The position numbers and the translations under genes were made by a program. The notes beneath the pieces were generated by a model. That model did no database searches. It saw only the letters and a program-made list of their open reading frames with translations, and had not been told where the DNA came from. DNA of 41,054 bases from WVXT01 sp964345635 (lineage in GTDB: Bacteria > UBA6262 > WVXT01), in NCBI GenBank assembly GCA_964345635.1, contig CAYFRM010000045.1, forward strand, positions 1-41,054. Reading direction: 5' to 3'. This document shows, one piece after another, positions 7,704-17,141 of this stretch (positions are counted from its first letter, which is position 1; each line of letters starts with the position of its first letter).

Positions 7704-7728
7704 ACGATCTCATACGCAGGTTACCAGA

Positions 7729-9231
7729 ATGATCCGGCTAAGCGACCTATTACCACCGGCAGGTGTCAAGGAAATACACGGCTCCCCAGAACTTTCCGTA
7801 AAAGGAATAACGTACGATTCGCGCCAGGTTAAACCAGATTACGTCTTTGTGGCTATTTCCGGTTACGCAGAGGATGGAAATTACTACGTTCCCCAGGCCT
7901 TGGACGCAGGTGCTTCGGTAGTCGTTTCTTCCCAAAGAATAGAAAAATTAGAAAGACCCTCCCGGTGGGGAGGTTCTGCAACCCAAATTGTAGTGGATAA
8001 TCCCCGTAAAGCCTTGGCCAGGCTTGCCACTTCATTCTACGATTATCCTTCCGACAAATTAGATGTAATCGGGATAACAGGCACCAACGGGAAAACGACA
8101 GTCAGTTATCTCAGCGAAGCCATCTTCCGGAATAACGGGAGAAAGGTAGCAGTCCTGGGTACGATTGCTTATCGATTGGGAGAGAAAATATTGCCTGCCC
8201 CCATTACCACTCCCCAGTCTTCCGACCTGCAGCAGATGCTCAGAAAGCTGGTAAATGAAAAATTCTCCGCGGTAGTCATGGAGGTTTCTTCTCATGCCTT
8301 GAGTCTGGATAGAGTGGAAGGATGTGAGTTTGACAGCGCCGTATTTACTAATCTGAGTAGGGAACATCTCGATTTTCACCAGAATATGGAAGAGTATCTG
8401 CAGGCAAAAATCAAACTCTTCTCTTTTTTGGGGAAGGATCCCCGGAAAAAAAGGCAGAAACTGGCAGTTTTGAATTCAGACGACCCGGCAACGGAGAAAA
8501 TTATACAATCTACGAAGGCAAGAGTAATCACCTATGGTATCGAAAATAAAGCCGACATTGTGGCAAAAAGCATAAAATTGAATCTGGAAAAGACCACTTT
8601 CACTCTGCTCTACCCGGGTGGAGAAACGAAGATTTCTTTGCCTTTAATTGGGAAATACAATGTATATAATGCATTGGCTGCCAGTGGTGTCGCTTTAGGT
8701 CGAGGGATAAGCGTGGACATTATCAAGCGCGGCCTGGAGAAAGTCTCTCCCATCCCGGGAAGATTCGAGAAAATTGATTGTGGGCAGCCATTCACAGTGA
8801 TAGTCGACTATGCGCATACCGACGAAGCTTTGGAGAAGCTCTTGCATGCCTGCAAAGAGTTAAAACCCAGGCGAATAATTACTGTTTTTGGTTGCGGAGG
8901 TGACCGGGACCGGGGAAAGAGACCTCTAATGGGAGAAGTAGCGGTTGCCCACAGCGATTATGTGTTCGTTACCTCGGATAATCCCCGCAGTGAAGACCCT
9001 GAGCGGATAGCCCTGGACATTGAAGTAGGAATAAAAAGGAAAAGAAAAGATAATTATCAGACCATAATTGATAGGTTTCAAGCGATAGAGAAAGCATTGT
9101 CTATGGCAGAAAAGGGAGACCTGGTGGTAATTGCGGGAAAAGGACATGAAGATTATCAGTTGTTTAAAGATAAGAGAATTCACTTCGATGACCGGGAAGT
9201 TGCGAAGGAGATCCTTTCAAGGGGAGGATGA
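7729..9231 (+). CDS. murE: UDP-MurNAc-tripeptide synthetase MurE (meso-DAP type)
   Basis: MurE adds the third amino acid to UDP-MurNAc-L-Ala-D-Glu in the cytoplasm. The ATP-binding loop is GITGTNGKTTVSYL. The substrate motif SDNPRSEDP matches the DNPR signature of enzymes that use meso-diaminopimelate rather than lysine. HFDDREVA near the C-terminus is also typical. The start is placed at ATG 7729, giving MIRLSDLLPPAGV. A longer frame back to 7618 would run through the terminator hairpin and the end of ftsI and is unlikely. The protein has 500 residues, the usual length. Its TGA stop is formed by the first bases of a small inverted-repeat element (9226-9353). Confidence 0.96.
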   Translation: MIRLSDLLPPAGVKEIHGSPELSVKGITYDSRQVKPDYVFVAISGYAEDGNYYVPQALDAGASVVVSSQRIEKLERPSRWGGSATQIVVDNPRKALARLATSFYDYPSDKLDVIGITGTNGKTTVSYLSEAIFRNNGRKVAVLGTIAYRLGEKILPAPITTPQSSDLQQMLRKLVNEKFSAVVMEVSSHALSLDRVEGCEFDSAVFTNLSREHLDFHQNMEEYLQAKIKLFSFLGKDPRKKRQKLAVLNSDDPATEKIIQSTKARVITYGIENKADIVAKSIKLNLEKTTFTLLYPGGETKISLPLIGKYNVYNALAASGVALGRGISVDIIKRGLEKVSPIPGRFEKIDCGQPFTVIVDYAHTDEALEKLLHACKELKPRRIITVFGCGGDRDRGKRPLMGEVAVAHSDYVFVTSDNPRSEDPERIALDIEVGIKRKRKDNYQTIIDRFQAIEKALSMAEKGDLVVIAGKGHEDYQLFKDKRIHFDDREVAKEILSRGG

Positions 9232-9353
9232 AGGGATAGTTATCGGAGTCGCTCGGTAGTGTAGGGCTTTATGCCCGTAAGGATTACGCCCATAAAGGGC
9301 TACACTACACAAAACCTGGCCGATTTGAAGCTCCTGTAACTATCCCTTCATCC
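9226..9353 (+). mobile_element. MITE-like element, copy 1, between murE and murF
   Basis: The element is 128 bp with 16-bp perfect terminal inverted repeats: GGATGAAGGGATAGTT at the left end and its complement at 9338-9353. The left end continues as ATCGGAGTCGCTCG. The right end is preceded by ACCTGGCCGATTTGAAGC. The interior has its own imperfect 18-bp inverted repeat (9256-9273 with 9291-9308, 16 of 18 matching). A second copy with the same ends but a different interior lies at 18111-18322. No protein is encoded, so it would be non-autonomous. The murE stop codon lies inside its left end. Confidence 0.75.
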
Positions 9354-9379
9354 TCAGGGTGTTTAAAGGTGGAAATAGT

Positions 9380-10759
9380 ATGGAAAGGCTTACCATAAAA
9401 GAAGTGATAAAGGCGGTGCAGGGCGAGTTGATTTGTGGCAGCGAGCGGGGAGAAATCTCTGGTGTGTCTATCGATAGTCGCACTATAAAAAAGGGAGAAA
9501 TCTTCTTTGCCCTGAAAGGAGAAAGGTTCGATGGTCACGATTTTTTTCAGGAAGCTGTGGAGAAAGGGGCAAAGGCAGCAATTATTTCTAAGAGGAGAAA
9601 AATTACTGCCAAAATAACCGTCGTTCACGTAGCCCATACCCTGACTGCCCTGCAGGAATTGGCGAAGTTCTATCGTCGTAAGTTCCGTCCCAGGGTAGTG
9701 GCGGTAACTGGCAGCAATGGCAAGACGACAACCAAGGATATGTTGCGGGCTCTTCTCTCATCGCAGTATACAGTGAAAGCTACTTTGGGTAATTACAATA
9801 ATATAGTCGGTCTTCCTCTGACGCTTTTTGAGATTTCTCCCGACACGGAGTTCCTTGTGCTGGAAATGGGAACCAACCACGCCGGGGAGATCAAAAGATT
9901 GGCCGAAATTTCGCTACCGCAGGTAGGGGTGATTACTAACATCGGTGCCACCCACCTGCAATTTTTCCGTTGCATTTCCAACGTGCTTTCTGCTAAAATG
10001 GAACTTGTTCAACTCTTGCCTCGGCGAGGGAAGGTCGCATTAAATATAGATGATGCCCACCTGAGAAGTCAGTTTAAGCAGATAAAACAGAAAATAATTA
10101 CTTTTGGAACAGACTCCCGGGCTGACGTTAGAGCGGATAATATTGTGGTAAGTAGACCGGGAGAAAAGGAAAAACTTTCTTTCACCGTCTACGCAGGGAA
10201 AGACAGAAAGAAATTTGATTTATATTGTTTAGGGCGTTACAATATTTATAATGCCCTAGCTGCCATAAGCGTTGCCAAAGAGTTCGGTCTCTCTCTTTCG
10301 CGGATGGCTCATGTGTTGGGGAAATTCAAATTTCCCAAACTGCGCATGGAAAAGTTGGAGTATGGTGAGGTAACAATCGTTAACGATGCTTATAATGCCA
10401 ATCCCACTTCCGTAAAAGCTGTGTTAAATGAATTTATTTCTTCTTTTCCTTCGCGTCGTAAAATGGTCGTCCTGGGAGATATGCTGGAATTGGGCAGAAT
10501 GAGTCAAAAATTTCATCAAGAAATTGGTAAAATAGTGGCGGCCAGCCCGATCGATGACCTGATTGTTATAGGAGAGGATGCCCGATTTATTGCTCAGGCT
10601 GCGAGGAAGCGGGGAATGGAAGGGAAGAGCATATTTTCTTTTAGGGACAAGAAAGTTGCCTCCCTGAAACTGAAGGAACTACTTAAGCCGAAGGATGCTG
10701 TGCTAATTAAAGGGTCCCGAAAGATGGGACTGGAAGAGATCATAAAATATCTTTATTGA
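9380..10759 (+). CDS. murF: UDP-MurNAc-tripeptide:D-Ala-D-Ala ligase MurF
   Basis: MurF adds the D-alanyl-D-alanine dipeptide to complete the cytoplasmic UDP-MurNAc-pentapeptide. Visible motifs are the N-terminal GVSIDSRTIKKGEIFFALKG, the ATP loop VTGSNGKTTTKDML, LEMGTNHAGEIKRLA, TNIGATHLQFF, and the late VNDAYNANPTSVKAVL and VLGDMLELG. With ATG 9380 the protein has 459 residues, as expected. This ATG is preceded by AAAGGTGG (9365-9372); the frame could extend to GTG 9359, but that has no ribosome binding site. The gene lies just after MITE copy 1, and its D-Ala-D-Ala supplier Ddl is encoded further down the same cluster. Confidence 0.96.
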   Translation: MERLTIKEVIKAVQGELICGSERGEISGVSIDSRTIKKGEIFFALKGERFDGHDFFQEAVEKGAKAAIISKRRKITAKITVVHVAHTLTALQELAKFYRRKFRPRVVAVTGSNGKTTTKDMLRALLSSQYTVKATLGNYNNIVGLPLTLFEISPDTEFLVLEMGTNHAGEIKRLAEISLPQVGVITNIGATHLQFFRCISNVLSAKMELVQLLPRRGKVALNIDDAHLRSQFKQIKQKIITFGTDSRADVRADNIVVSRPGEKEKLSFTVYAGKDRKKFDLYCLGRYNIYNALAAISVAKEFGLSLSRMAHVLGKFKFPKLRMEKLEYGEVTIVNDAYNANPTSVKAVLNEFISSFPSRRKMVVLGDMLELGRMSQKFHQEIGKIVAASPIDDLIVIGEDARFIAQAARKRGMEGKSIFSFRDKKVASLKLKELLKPKDAVLIKGSRKMGLEEIIKYLY

Positions 10760-10902
10760 AATCGTTTCAAGTAAGGGCGGCACTCTGTGGCCGTCCGAGA
10801 AAAGGGGCGGCACGCCCAAAAATCGGCATAAACTAGATCCGTTCTCTGAAGAAGAAACAAATCTTACGCTTTGCCAATACCGGGAGTTAATTCGGAGAGT
10901 AA
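10760..10902 (+). repeat. Intergenic palindromic remnants between murF and mraY
   Basis: This 143-bp gap has no gene. At about 10775-10797 an imperfect hairpin forms (GGGCGGCAC against GTGGCCGTCC), followed by GGGGCGGCACGCCC with a shared GGGCGGCAC-like core. CTTACGCTTTGC (10863-10874) repeats part of the three-way palindrome at 18427-18487. These look like decayed REP-type elements. The mraY ribosome binding site (GGAG 10894-10897) closes the gap. Confidence 0.45.
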
Positions 10903-11988
10903 ATGTTTTACCATATATTTTACCCTCTACATGTTTACTTCTTTCCCTTTAATGTATTCAAATATATAACTTTTCGCGCTGGCGCCGCCATATTTACTTC
11001 CTTACTCTTAAGTCTATTCATTGCCCCTCTGGTAATAAGGAAATTGAAACAATTCCATATCGGCCAGCAGATACGGGAAGACGGTCCTCCTACGCACATG
11101 AAGAAAGCGGGAACGCCCACAATGGGGGGACTAATTATTCTTATTACCCTTGTTGTTTCCACTTTTCTCTGGGCTCGCCTCGATAATCGCTTCACCATAA
11201 TTATTCTCCTTGCTACTCTTTGGCTGGGATTACTGGGTTTTCTTGATGACTATCTAAAACTGATAAAAAAGCGCACTCGAGGACTCAAGGCAAAATATAA
11301 ACTCTGCGGGCAATCGATTCTCGCTTTGATTGTTGTAATTTACCTTTACTACTATCCAGCCAATTCCGGATACGTAACCCGCGTTAATATACCTTACCTG
11401 AAGGATTTCTTCATTAATTTTGGGGTGGTTTATGCGCTTTTTGCCATCTTACTCGTGGTTGGTTCCTCCAACGCCGTCAATTTGACCGATGGTTTGGACG
11501 GGTTGGCGGTGGGTTCCATCCTTATTGCGGCAATGACTTATGCTTTAATGGCATACCTGGCAGGACACGCCAAGTTCAGCAGTTACCTGCGCATTGTTCC
11601 TGTTCCCGGTGCTGGTGAACTTTCTATTTTTCTTGGTTCAATGGCGGGGGCGGGTCTGGGGTTTTTGTGGTTCAACAGTTATCCGGCACAAGTGTTTATG
11701 GGCGACACCGGTTCCCTCTTTTTGGGGGGAACAATCGGTATCATTGCCCTGTTCATCAAACAGGAACTTCTCCTGGTTATTGTGGGAGGAATTTTTGTGG
11801 TGGAAGCGCTGTCGGTGATCCTGCAGGTTGCTTCTTTTAAACTGCGAGGCAAGAGAATATTGAAAATGGCGCCTTTGCATCATCACCTGGAATTGATTGG
11901 CTGGTCGGAGCCGAAAGTGGTAATAAGGTTCTGGATTGTGGGGATTATTCTGGCGTTAATAGCTTTAAGTGCGCTAAAGCTTAGATGA
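10903..11988 (+). CDS. mraY: Phospho-MurNAc-pentapeptide translocase MraY
   Basis: MraY transfers phospho-MurNAc-pentapeptide from UDP to undecaprenyl phosphate, making lipid I at the inner face of the membrane. It is a polytopic protein of 361 residues, matching the family. Key motifs are FNVFKYITFRAGAA, GTPTMGGLIIL, the catalytic aspartates of LGFLDDYLKL and NLTDGLDGLAVG, FMGDTGSLFLGG, and the histidine-rich APLHHHLELIGWSE on a cytoplasmic loop. ATG 10903 has GGAG 6 nt upstream. The stop overlaps the murD start as ATGA, which suggests coupled translation. Confidence 0.97.
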   Translation: MFYHIFYPLHVYFFPFNVFKYITFRAGAAIFTSLLLSLFIAPLVIRKLKQFHIGQQIREDGPPTHMKKAGTPTMGGLIILITLVVSTFLWARLDNRFTIIILLATLWLGLLGFLDDYLKLIKKRTRGLKAKYKLCGQSILALIVVIYLYYYPANSGYVTRVNIPYLKDFFINFGVVYALFAILLVVGSSNAVNLTDGLDGLAVGSILIAAMTYALMAYLAGHAKFSSYLRIVPVPGAGELSIFLGSMAGAGLGFLWFNSYPAQVFMGDTGSLFLGGTIGIIALFIKQELLLVIVGGIFVVEALSVILQVASFKLRGKRILKMAPLHHHLELIGWSEPKVVIRFWIVGIILALIALSALKLR

Positions 11989-13400
11989 GAATAAAAGAGA
12001 ACTATCAAGGGAGGAGAGTATTAGTTATTGGTCTGGCGCGAAGTGGCTTGGCGGTCGCCAATCTATTGACCAGTCAGGGCGCCGCAGTCACGGTGACCGA
12101 TGAGAAGAGAGAAAGTGAACTGGCAAATAACATTAAGAAACTTAAAAAAGGGATAAACGTTCTCCTCGGCCGCCAGGATTCAGTTAAATTAAAGAATTTG
12201 GTCTCTGCATACGACTTGTTAGTCGTAAGTCCCGGCGTTCCCCGGGAAAATCCCCTGGTGCGAAAGGCAAAGAAGTCGAAAATTCCCGTGGTGAGCGAAG
12301 TAGAGACGGCATACAACATTGCCTCTTACAATCTTCGCTGGGATACTTTATCTTCTCCTCCCGTGGTAGCGGTTACAGGAACCAACGGAAAAACAACGAC
12401 CTGTGAATTAATTGGAGAAGTACTAGGGAAGGACAGGAAGAGAGAAGTAATAGTTGCCGGGAATATTGGCACTCCGCTTTCCAGCGTGGTGGGACGGATT
12501 ACGAAGAGGACTATTCTGGTCCTGGAAATTAGCAGTTTCCAGTTAGAGAACGTTGTATCTTTCCGTCCCCATGTGGCAGTTATTTTGAACATAACTCCTG
12601 ACCACATGGACAGGCACAGGACAATGGTCAAGTACGTCCAGGCAAAGGCCAATATTTTTCAGAAACAGACAGAAAAAGATTTCTGCATTCTGAATAGAGA
12701 CGATAAGAGCGGGAGAGTGCTGGAAAGAAAGGCGAAGTCCCGGGTTATCTTTTTCAGTAGCAAGAGACCCCTGCGCCGAGGAGTTTTTGTTAAAGGGAAA
12801 AGGATAGTTTCCCATTTAAACTTGAGAGCAAAAACTCCTTCTGATAAAGGCGAGCTCCTGGTTAAACACGTGAGAATTGCCGGTCCCCATAATTTAGAGA
12901 ATGCTCTCGTAGCCATTGCCGTAGGGGATATATTTGGTATATCGAGAAGTAAAATCAGAAAAGCAATTGAATCTTTTGCAGGAATAGAGCACCGATTGGA
13001 AGTAGTTCGAGAAATAGACGGGAGGAGATTTATCAACGATTCCAAGGCGACGAATGTTGACGCTTGCAAGCGGGCGCTGGAGACGTTTCCCGCTCCCATC
13101 GTACTTATTATGGGGGGCTGTGATAAAGGTGCGCCCTATGGTCCGCTGGAGAGTCTGGTTAGAAAAAAAGTCACTGCGCTTGTTTTACTGGGTCAAGCTG
13201 CTTCCAGAATAGAGAAGGAGCTGATCGGTTCGGCTCCTATTTACAGAGTAGACGGGATGAGGGAGGCGGTAGAGTTATCTTATAGTCTGAGCCAACCAAA
13301 GAGCTCGATTCTTCTTTCCCCGGCCTGTTCCAGTTTCGATATGTACTCTGACTTCGAAGAAAGAGGGAAGGATTTCAAGAGATGGGTAAGAGAGATTTGA
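11985..13400 (+). CDS. murD: UDP-MurNAc-L-alanine:D-glutamate ligase MurD
   Basis: MurD adds D-glutamate to UDP-MurNAc-L-Ala. The sequence shows the N-terminal UDP-binding VLVIGLARSGLAVANLL, the ATP loop VAVTGTNGKTTTCELIG, SSFQLENV, LNITPDHMDRH, and the C-terminal FINDSKATNVDA and LIMGGCDKGAPY segments. The order and the 471-residue length fit the family. It starts in a 4-bp overlap with mraY, and its end overlaps ftsW by 19 bp, so mraY, murD and ftsW are probably translated as a coupled block. Confidence 0.96.
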   Translation: MRIKENYQGRRVLVIGLARSGLAVANLLTSQGAAVTVTDEKRESELANNIKKLKKGINVLLGRQDSVKLKNLVSAYDLLVVSPGVPRENPLVRKAKKSKIPVVSEVETAYNIASYNLRWDTLSSPPVVAVTGTNGKTTTCELIGEVLGKDRKREVIVAGNIGTPLSSVVGRITKRTILVLEISSFQLENVVSFRPHVAVILNITPDHMDRHRTMVKYVQAKANIFQKQTEKDFCILNRDDKSGRVLERKAKSRVIFFSSKRPLRRGVFVKGKRIVSHLNLRAKTPSDKGELLVKHVRIAGPHNLENALVAIAVGDIFGISRSKIRKAIESFAGIEHRLEVVREIDGRRFINDSKATNVDACKRALETFPAPIVLIMGGCDKGAPYGPLESLVRKKVTALVLLGQAASRIEKELIGSAPIYRVDGMREAVELSYSLSQPKSSILLSPACSSFDMYSDFEERGKDFKRWVREI

Positions 13401-14536
13401 GAACCCAAAAGAGAAAATGGGGAGGCCCGAGACAAAAACAAAAGAAGGGCGTATGTACGCCGGAGTATCATCGCGGGGACATTTTTCTACTCTCTGTCAT
13501 TCTATTCCTGGTGTTCATAGGTGTGGTGATGGTGTTCAGCGCCAGTGCAATTGTATCCCATGAAAAGTTCGATACCAGTTATCTCTTTTTGGTCAAGCAG
13601 CTTATCTGGACAGTGATGGGTGCATTCTTGATGCTTGTTTTGGCAAGGGTTGATTATAACAAGTTGCAGAGGTTCTCCCGACCGCTCATGGTTTTCTCAT
13701 TTGGTCTTCTGGTCTTGGTTCTGCTGATAGAATCCGGAGAAATCAAGCGCTGGCTTAAATTTGGAATGATGAGCTTTCAACCTTCGGAGATGGCAAAAAT
13801 TTGTTTGATTCTTTATGTAGCGGATGCCCTGGACCGGAAGGGGAGCAAGCTCCAGGATTTTAGAAAGGGCCTTTTGCCGATTCTAATAGTAACGGCAATA
13901 TTTTTGGCACTTATCTATGCTGAGCCGGATCTGGGAACTGCGTTTGTCCTGGGACTGGTTGTACTGGCGATGCTGTTTATGGGAGGAGTTAAACTTTCCC
14001 ATCTTCTGTCACTTGTCCTGGTAAGTCTGCCGCTTTTATATTTTGCAGTTTTTCACGTGGGATATCGTCGGGAACGAATTCTAACTTTTATCAACCCCTG
14101 GGCTGACGCCCAGAGAATAGGCTACCAGATTGTTCAGGCTCTCCTTGCTCTTGGCTCGGGAGGTTTTTTCGGGAAAGGACTGGGAGCTTCCCGGGCGAAA
14201 TTATTCTTTCTACCCGAGCCTTATACAGACTTTATCTTTTCCATAATCGGAGAAGAGCTAGGATTTTTGGGCGCCAGCTTGATAATATTCCTATTCGTCA
14301 TTATTGCCTGGAGAGGACTACGCATAGCTACAAGAGCGCCTAATCAATTCGGAAATCTACTGGCTGCGGGAATCACTTTTCTGATTACTTTCCAGGCTGT
14401 GTTGAATATCAGTATAGTTACTGCCTGTCTGCCCACTAAGGGGATTACCTTGCCTTTTCTCTCGTATGGCGGTTCTTCCCTGGTTTTCTCGCTTGTGGCA
14501 GTGGGCATACTTCTCAATATTTCCCGACAGACGTAA
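13382..14536 (+). CDS. ftsW: Septal peptidoglycan glycosyltransferase FtsW
   Basis: This SEDS-family integral membrane glycosyltransferase polymerises septal glycan strands with FtsI. It has about ten hydrophobic segments after a basic cytoplasmic N-terminus of about 30 residues. Family motifs are VVMVFSASAI, KRWLKFGMMSFQPSEMAKI, YAEPDLGTAFVL (whose Asp aligns with the essential SEDS aspartate), FLPEPYTDFIFSIIGEELGF, and FLSYGGSSLVFSLVAVG. The position between murD and murG supports FtsW rather than RodA. The start ATG 13382 lies inside the end of murD. The C-terminus is short and lacks a long cytoplasmic tail. Confidence 0.95.
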   Translation: MGKRDLRTQKRKWGGPRQKQKKGVCTPEYHRGDIFLLSVILFLVFIGVVMVFSASAIVSHEKFDTSYLFLVKQLIWTVMGAFLMLVLARVDYNKLQRFSRPLMVFSFGLLVLVLLIESGEIKRWLKFGMMSFQPSEMAKICLILYVADALDRKGSKLQDFRKGLLPILIVTAIFLALIYAEPDLGTAFVLGLVVLAMLFMGGVKLSHLLSLVLVSLPLLYFAVFHVGYRRERILTFINPWADAQRIGYQIVQALLALGSGGFFGKGLGASRAKLFFLPEPYTDFIFSIIGEELGFLGASLIIFLFVIIAWRGLRIATRAPNQFGNLLAAGITFLITFQAVLNISIVTACLPTKGITLPFLSYGGSSLVFSLVAVGILLNISRQT

Positions 14537-14656
14537 GAAGGTAAAAAAGGGGACAGGCTACTTTTTGCCAAGCCCGCAAGGGAAAGGCGAACTATCGTAG
14601 CTTGAGAGAGAAACTCCCTCGATTGTTTATAGCGAAGGCTGTTCGTAGAGGAAATC
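14537..14656 (+). repeat. Gap between ftsW and murG with a short repeat-like motif
   Basis: The 120-bp gap contains AAAAAGGGGACAGGCTACTT (14545-14564), flanked by A and T runs. I recognise GGGGACAGGCTAC-type strings as recurrent intergenic repeats in many bacterial assemblies, but only one copy is present here. A GAGAGAGAAACTCCCTC stretch (14603-14619) can form a weak hairpin. The murG ribosome binding site is GAGG near 14648. No promoter or gene is visible. Confidence 0.3.
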
Positions 14657-15736
14657 ATGCGGATTTTGATTGTTCTGGGAGGAACTGGCGGGCACATTTA
14701 CCCCGGTCTTGCTCTGGGAGAGAAGTTGAGAATCCGGAATAATCAAATTATTCTCGTGGGAAAGAAAGGAGGTATTGGCGAGAGGATAGCGCGAGAAAGT
14801 CGATTCATCTTCTTCCCCATTGCGGGAGAAGGATTGGTAAGAAAATTCTCACTGAAGGTTTTTCCCTTTCTTGTAAGATTCTTGCAGGGATTCTTTCAGT
14901 CTATGCGAATCTTTCGTTCTTTCAGACCGGATATAGTTGTGGGAATGGGTGGATACTTAGGCTTCGCGCCAGTTCTGGCAGCGAGAATATCCGGGATAAC
15001 ATGCGCAATTCATGAGCCGAATGTTTTTCCCGGATTGGCCAATAGAGTTTTGGCCAGGATAGTTGATAGAATAATGATTAGTTTTAGAGAGACGGAAAAA
15101 TATTTTCCAGCAAAGAAGACTTTTTTGACAGGAAGCCCTGTTCGCCAGGCTATCTTAAATTGCCCCAGGAGCGAGGCTTTGCGAAACTTGGACCTGGCAG
15201 AAGGAAAAAAGAACATCCTCGTTTTTGGCGGGAGTCAAGGAGCCCGCAGCATAAACCTGGCAATGGCAAGGGCATTAGATTTTCTGGATCCTTTAGATAA
15301 GAAAATTCAGATCATACATATCGTGGGCGTCGAACAATTTCCCGAAATGAAAAAAAAGTACGAACAAAAAAAATATCCTGCACGTGTTCTTCCCTACCTT
15401 CTACATATGGAATATGCCTATAGCTGTTGTGATCTGGTAATTTCCCGCTCCGGCGCAAGTACCGTCGCGGAAATCATAGCGAAAGGTCTCCCCAGCATTC
15501 TCATCCCCTATCCTTACGCCACTGGTGGACACCAGAAGGCGAATGCCGAGTTTCTATCGAAGAGAGAAGGTTGTCTACTTATTGAAGACAGCCAGTTGAC
15601 AGGTGAGTTACTCGCCGATGTCATCATCCGCCTGATTGGCGACGAGGCTGAGCTGAGGAGAATAGCAGAAAATACGAGAGGAGTTTCTATTGATGATGCA
15701 GCAGCCAAGATGGCCGATTTGTTTGAAGCAAGGTAA
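14657..15736 (+). CDS. murG: Lipid II synthase MurG (GT28 GlcNAc transferase)
   Basis: MurG transfers GlcNAc from UDP-GlcNAc to lipid I to form lipid II at the inner membrane face. It shows the glycine-rich GGTGGHIYPGLALGEKL at the N-terminus, VVGMGGYLGFAPVLAA, HEPNVFPGLANR, a second glycine-rich loop FGGSQGARSINLAM, and the UDP-GlcNAc-binding SRSGASTVAEI with PYPYATGGHQKANAEFL. The 359 residues match the family. ATG 14657 gives MRILIVLGG and follows GAGG at a normal distance. Confidence 0.97.
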   Translation: MRILIVLGGTGGHIYPGLALGEKLRIRNNQIILVGKKGGIGERIARESRFIFFPIAGEGLVRKFSLKVFPFLVRFLQGFFQSMRIFRSFRPDIVVGMGGYLGFAPVLAARISGITCAIHEPNVFPGLANRVLARIVDRIMISFRETEKYFPAKKTFLTGSPVRQAILNCPRSEALRNLDLAEGKKNILVFGGSQGARSINLAMARALDFLDPLDKKIQIIHIVGVEQFPEMKKKYEQKKYPARVLPYLLHMEYAYSCCDLVISRSGASTVAEIIAKGLPSILIPYPYATGGHQKANAEFLSKREGCLLIEDSQLTGELLADVIIRLIGDEAELRRIAENTRGVSIDDAAAKMADLFEAR

Positions 15737-15761
15737 AAGCTTGTTGGGGAAATAAAATAAA

Positions 15762-17129
15762 ATGTTAAAAAACATTCAACACGTACATTTTGTGGGTATA
15801 GGTGGTTCGGGGATGAGCGGAATTGCCGAAGTCCTGATAAATTTGGGTTACAAAGTTAGTGGGTCGGACCTGAAACAGACGGAAGTAACCGAGCGGTTGG
15901 CATCCCTGGGGGGTAAAATATTTATTGGTCATAGGCCGGAACAAATAGGGAATGCGCATGTAGTGGTTACTTCCACCGCGGTTCTCCCCGACAATCCCGA
16001 GGTGATTCAGGCAAAGAAACTCAAAATTCCCGTTATTCCGCGAGCGGAGATGCTTGCCGAGTTAATGAGACTGAAATACGCGGTGACAATTGCCGGCACT
16101 CACGGAAAAACGGTGACCACTTCACTTGTATCCATGGTGCTTGCCGAGGGCGGATTGGACCCCACAGTTGTAATTGGCGGGCGTTTAAAAAATATTGGTT
16201 CTTCCGCTAAGTTAGGGAGAGGAGAGTTCATAGTAGCGGAAGCAGATGAAAGCGATGGCTCATTTCTGAAACTTACTCCCACTATTGCGATGGTTACAAA
16301 TATCGACGATGATCATCTCGACTACTACAAAACCCTGGATAATATTAAAGATGCTTTTACCCAATTTGTAAACAAAGTTCCTTTTTACGGGTCTATTATC
16401 CTTTGTGGTGAGGACGATAATATAAAGTCAATTATTCCTCAAATAACGAGAAAATATTATACTTACGGAATAGGAAAAAATTACGATTTTTACGCAGAAA
16501 ATATAATATACAGAGAGATGGATAGCGAATTCGAGCTCTGTTTTTCGGGGAAGAATCTGGGCAGACTCACAATACACTTGCCGGGGGCACATAACGTCGT
16601 TAACTCCCTGGGCGCAGCTGCAGTAGGCATTGAACTGGGAATAGATTTGGAAAAGATCAGAAAGGCTTTCCTCGACTTTACCGGCGTTAGCCGAAGATTG
16701 GAGGTCAAAGCCAGAAAAAAGGAGATAGTTTTCATAGACGACTACGGACACCATCCCACAGAAATTAGAGTAACTCTGGAGACAATAAAATCAATATGGC
16801 CGGCAAGGCGGCTACTGGTTATTTTCCAGCCGCACCGGTATACGCGCACGAGAGATCTGGCGAAAAGATTTGGGCCCTCTTTTAATAGCGTGAGCCGGGT
16901 TTGGCTCACGGATATATATTCTGCGGGGGAGAAACCGATTCCCGGAATCTCTTCATCATTGATTCTGGACTCCTTTCCTGCTGAGAAAAGAGCGACTGTT
17001 ACTTTAAGTTCAGACCGGGACGCCATAATCAAGGAAGTTGCAAAAAGCCTCAGGCCCCGGGATGTTCTCGTCACGTTAGGAGCGGGAGACGTCTACAAAA
17101 TCGGCGAGGAAATTCTGAAAAAAATATAA
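15762..17129 (+). CDS. murC: UDP-MurNAc:L-alanine ligase MurC
   Basis: MurC adds the first residue, L-alanine, to UDP-MurNAc. The motifs are HVHFVGIGGSGMSGIAEVL with the following GSDLKQTEVTERL, the ATP loop IAGTHGKTVTTSLV, VAEADESDGSFL, TNIDDDHLDYY, and FIDDYGHHPTEIRVTL with the later FQPHRYTRTRDL. The 455 residues fit the family. ATG 15762 is preceded by GGGGAAAT. The gene is not fused to murB or ddl, unlike in some chlamydiae. Confidence 0.97.
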   Translation: MLKNIQHVHFVGIGGSGMSGIAEVLINLGYKVSGSDLKQTEVTERLASLGGKIFIGHRPEQIGNAHVVVTSTAVLPDNPEVIQAKKLKIPVIPRAEMLAELMRLKYAVTIAGTHGKTVTTSLVSMVLAEGGLDPTVVIGGRLKNIGSSAKLGRGEFIVAEADESDGSFLKLTPTIAMVTNIDDDHLDYYKTLDNIKDAFTQFVNKVPFYGSIILCGEDDNIKSIIPQITRKYYTYGIGKNYDFYAENIIYREMDSEFELCFSGKNLGRLTIHLPGAHNVVNSLGAAAVGIELGIDLEKIRKAFLDFTGVSRRLEVKARKKEIVFIDDYGHHPTEIRVTLETIKSIWPARRLLVIFQPHRYTRTRDLAKRFGPSFNSVSRVWLTDIYSAGEKPIPGISSSLILDSFPAEKRATVTLSSDRDAIIKEVAKSLRPRDVLVTLGAGDVYKIGEEILKKI

Positions 17130-17141
17130 ACATTGGATTCA

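Noticed and set aside
7618..7728. N-terminal extension of murE by 37 residues
   Set aside because: It would overlap the ftsI end, run through a strong terminator hairpin and an extended -10 box, and add residues unlike MurE. ATG 7729 gives the normal N-terminus.
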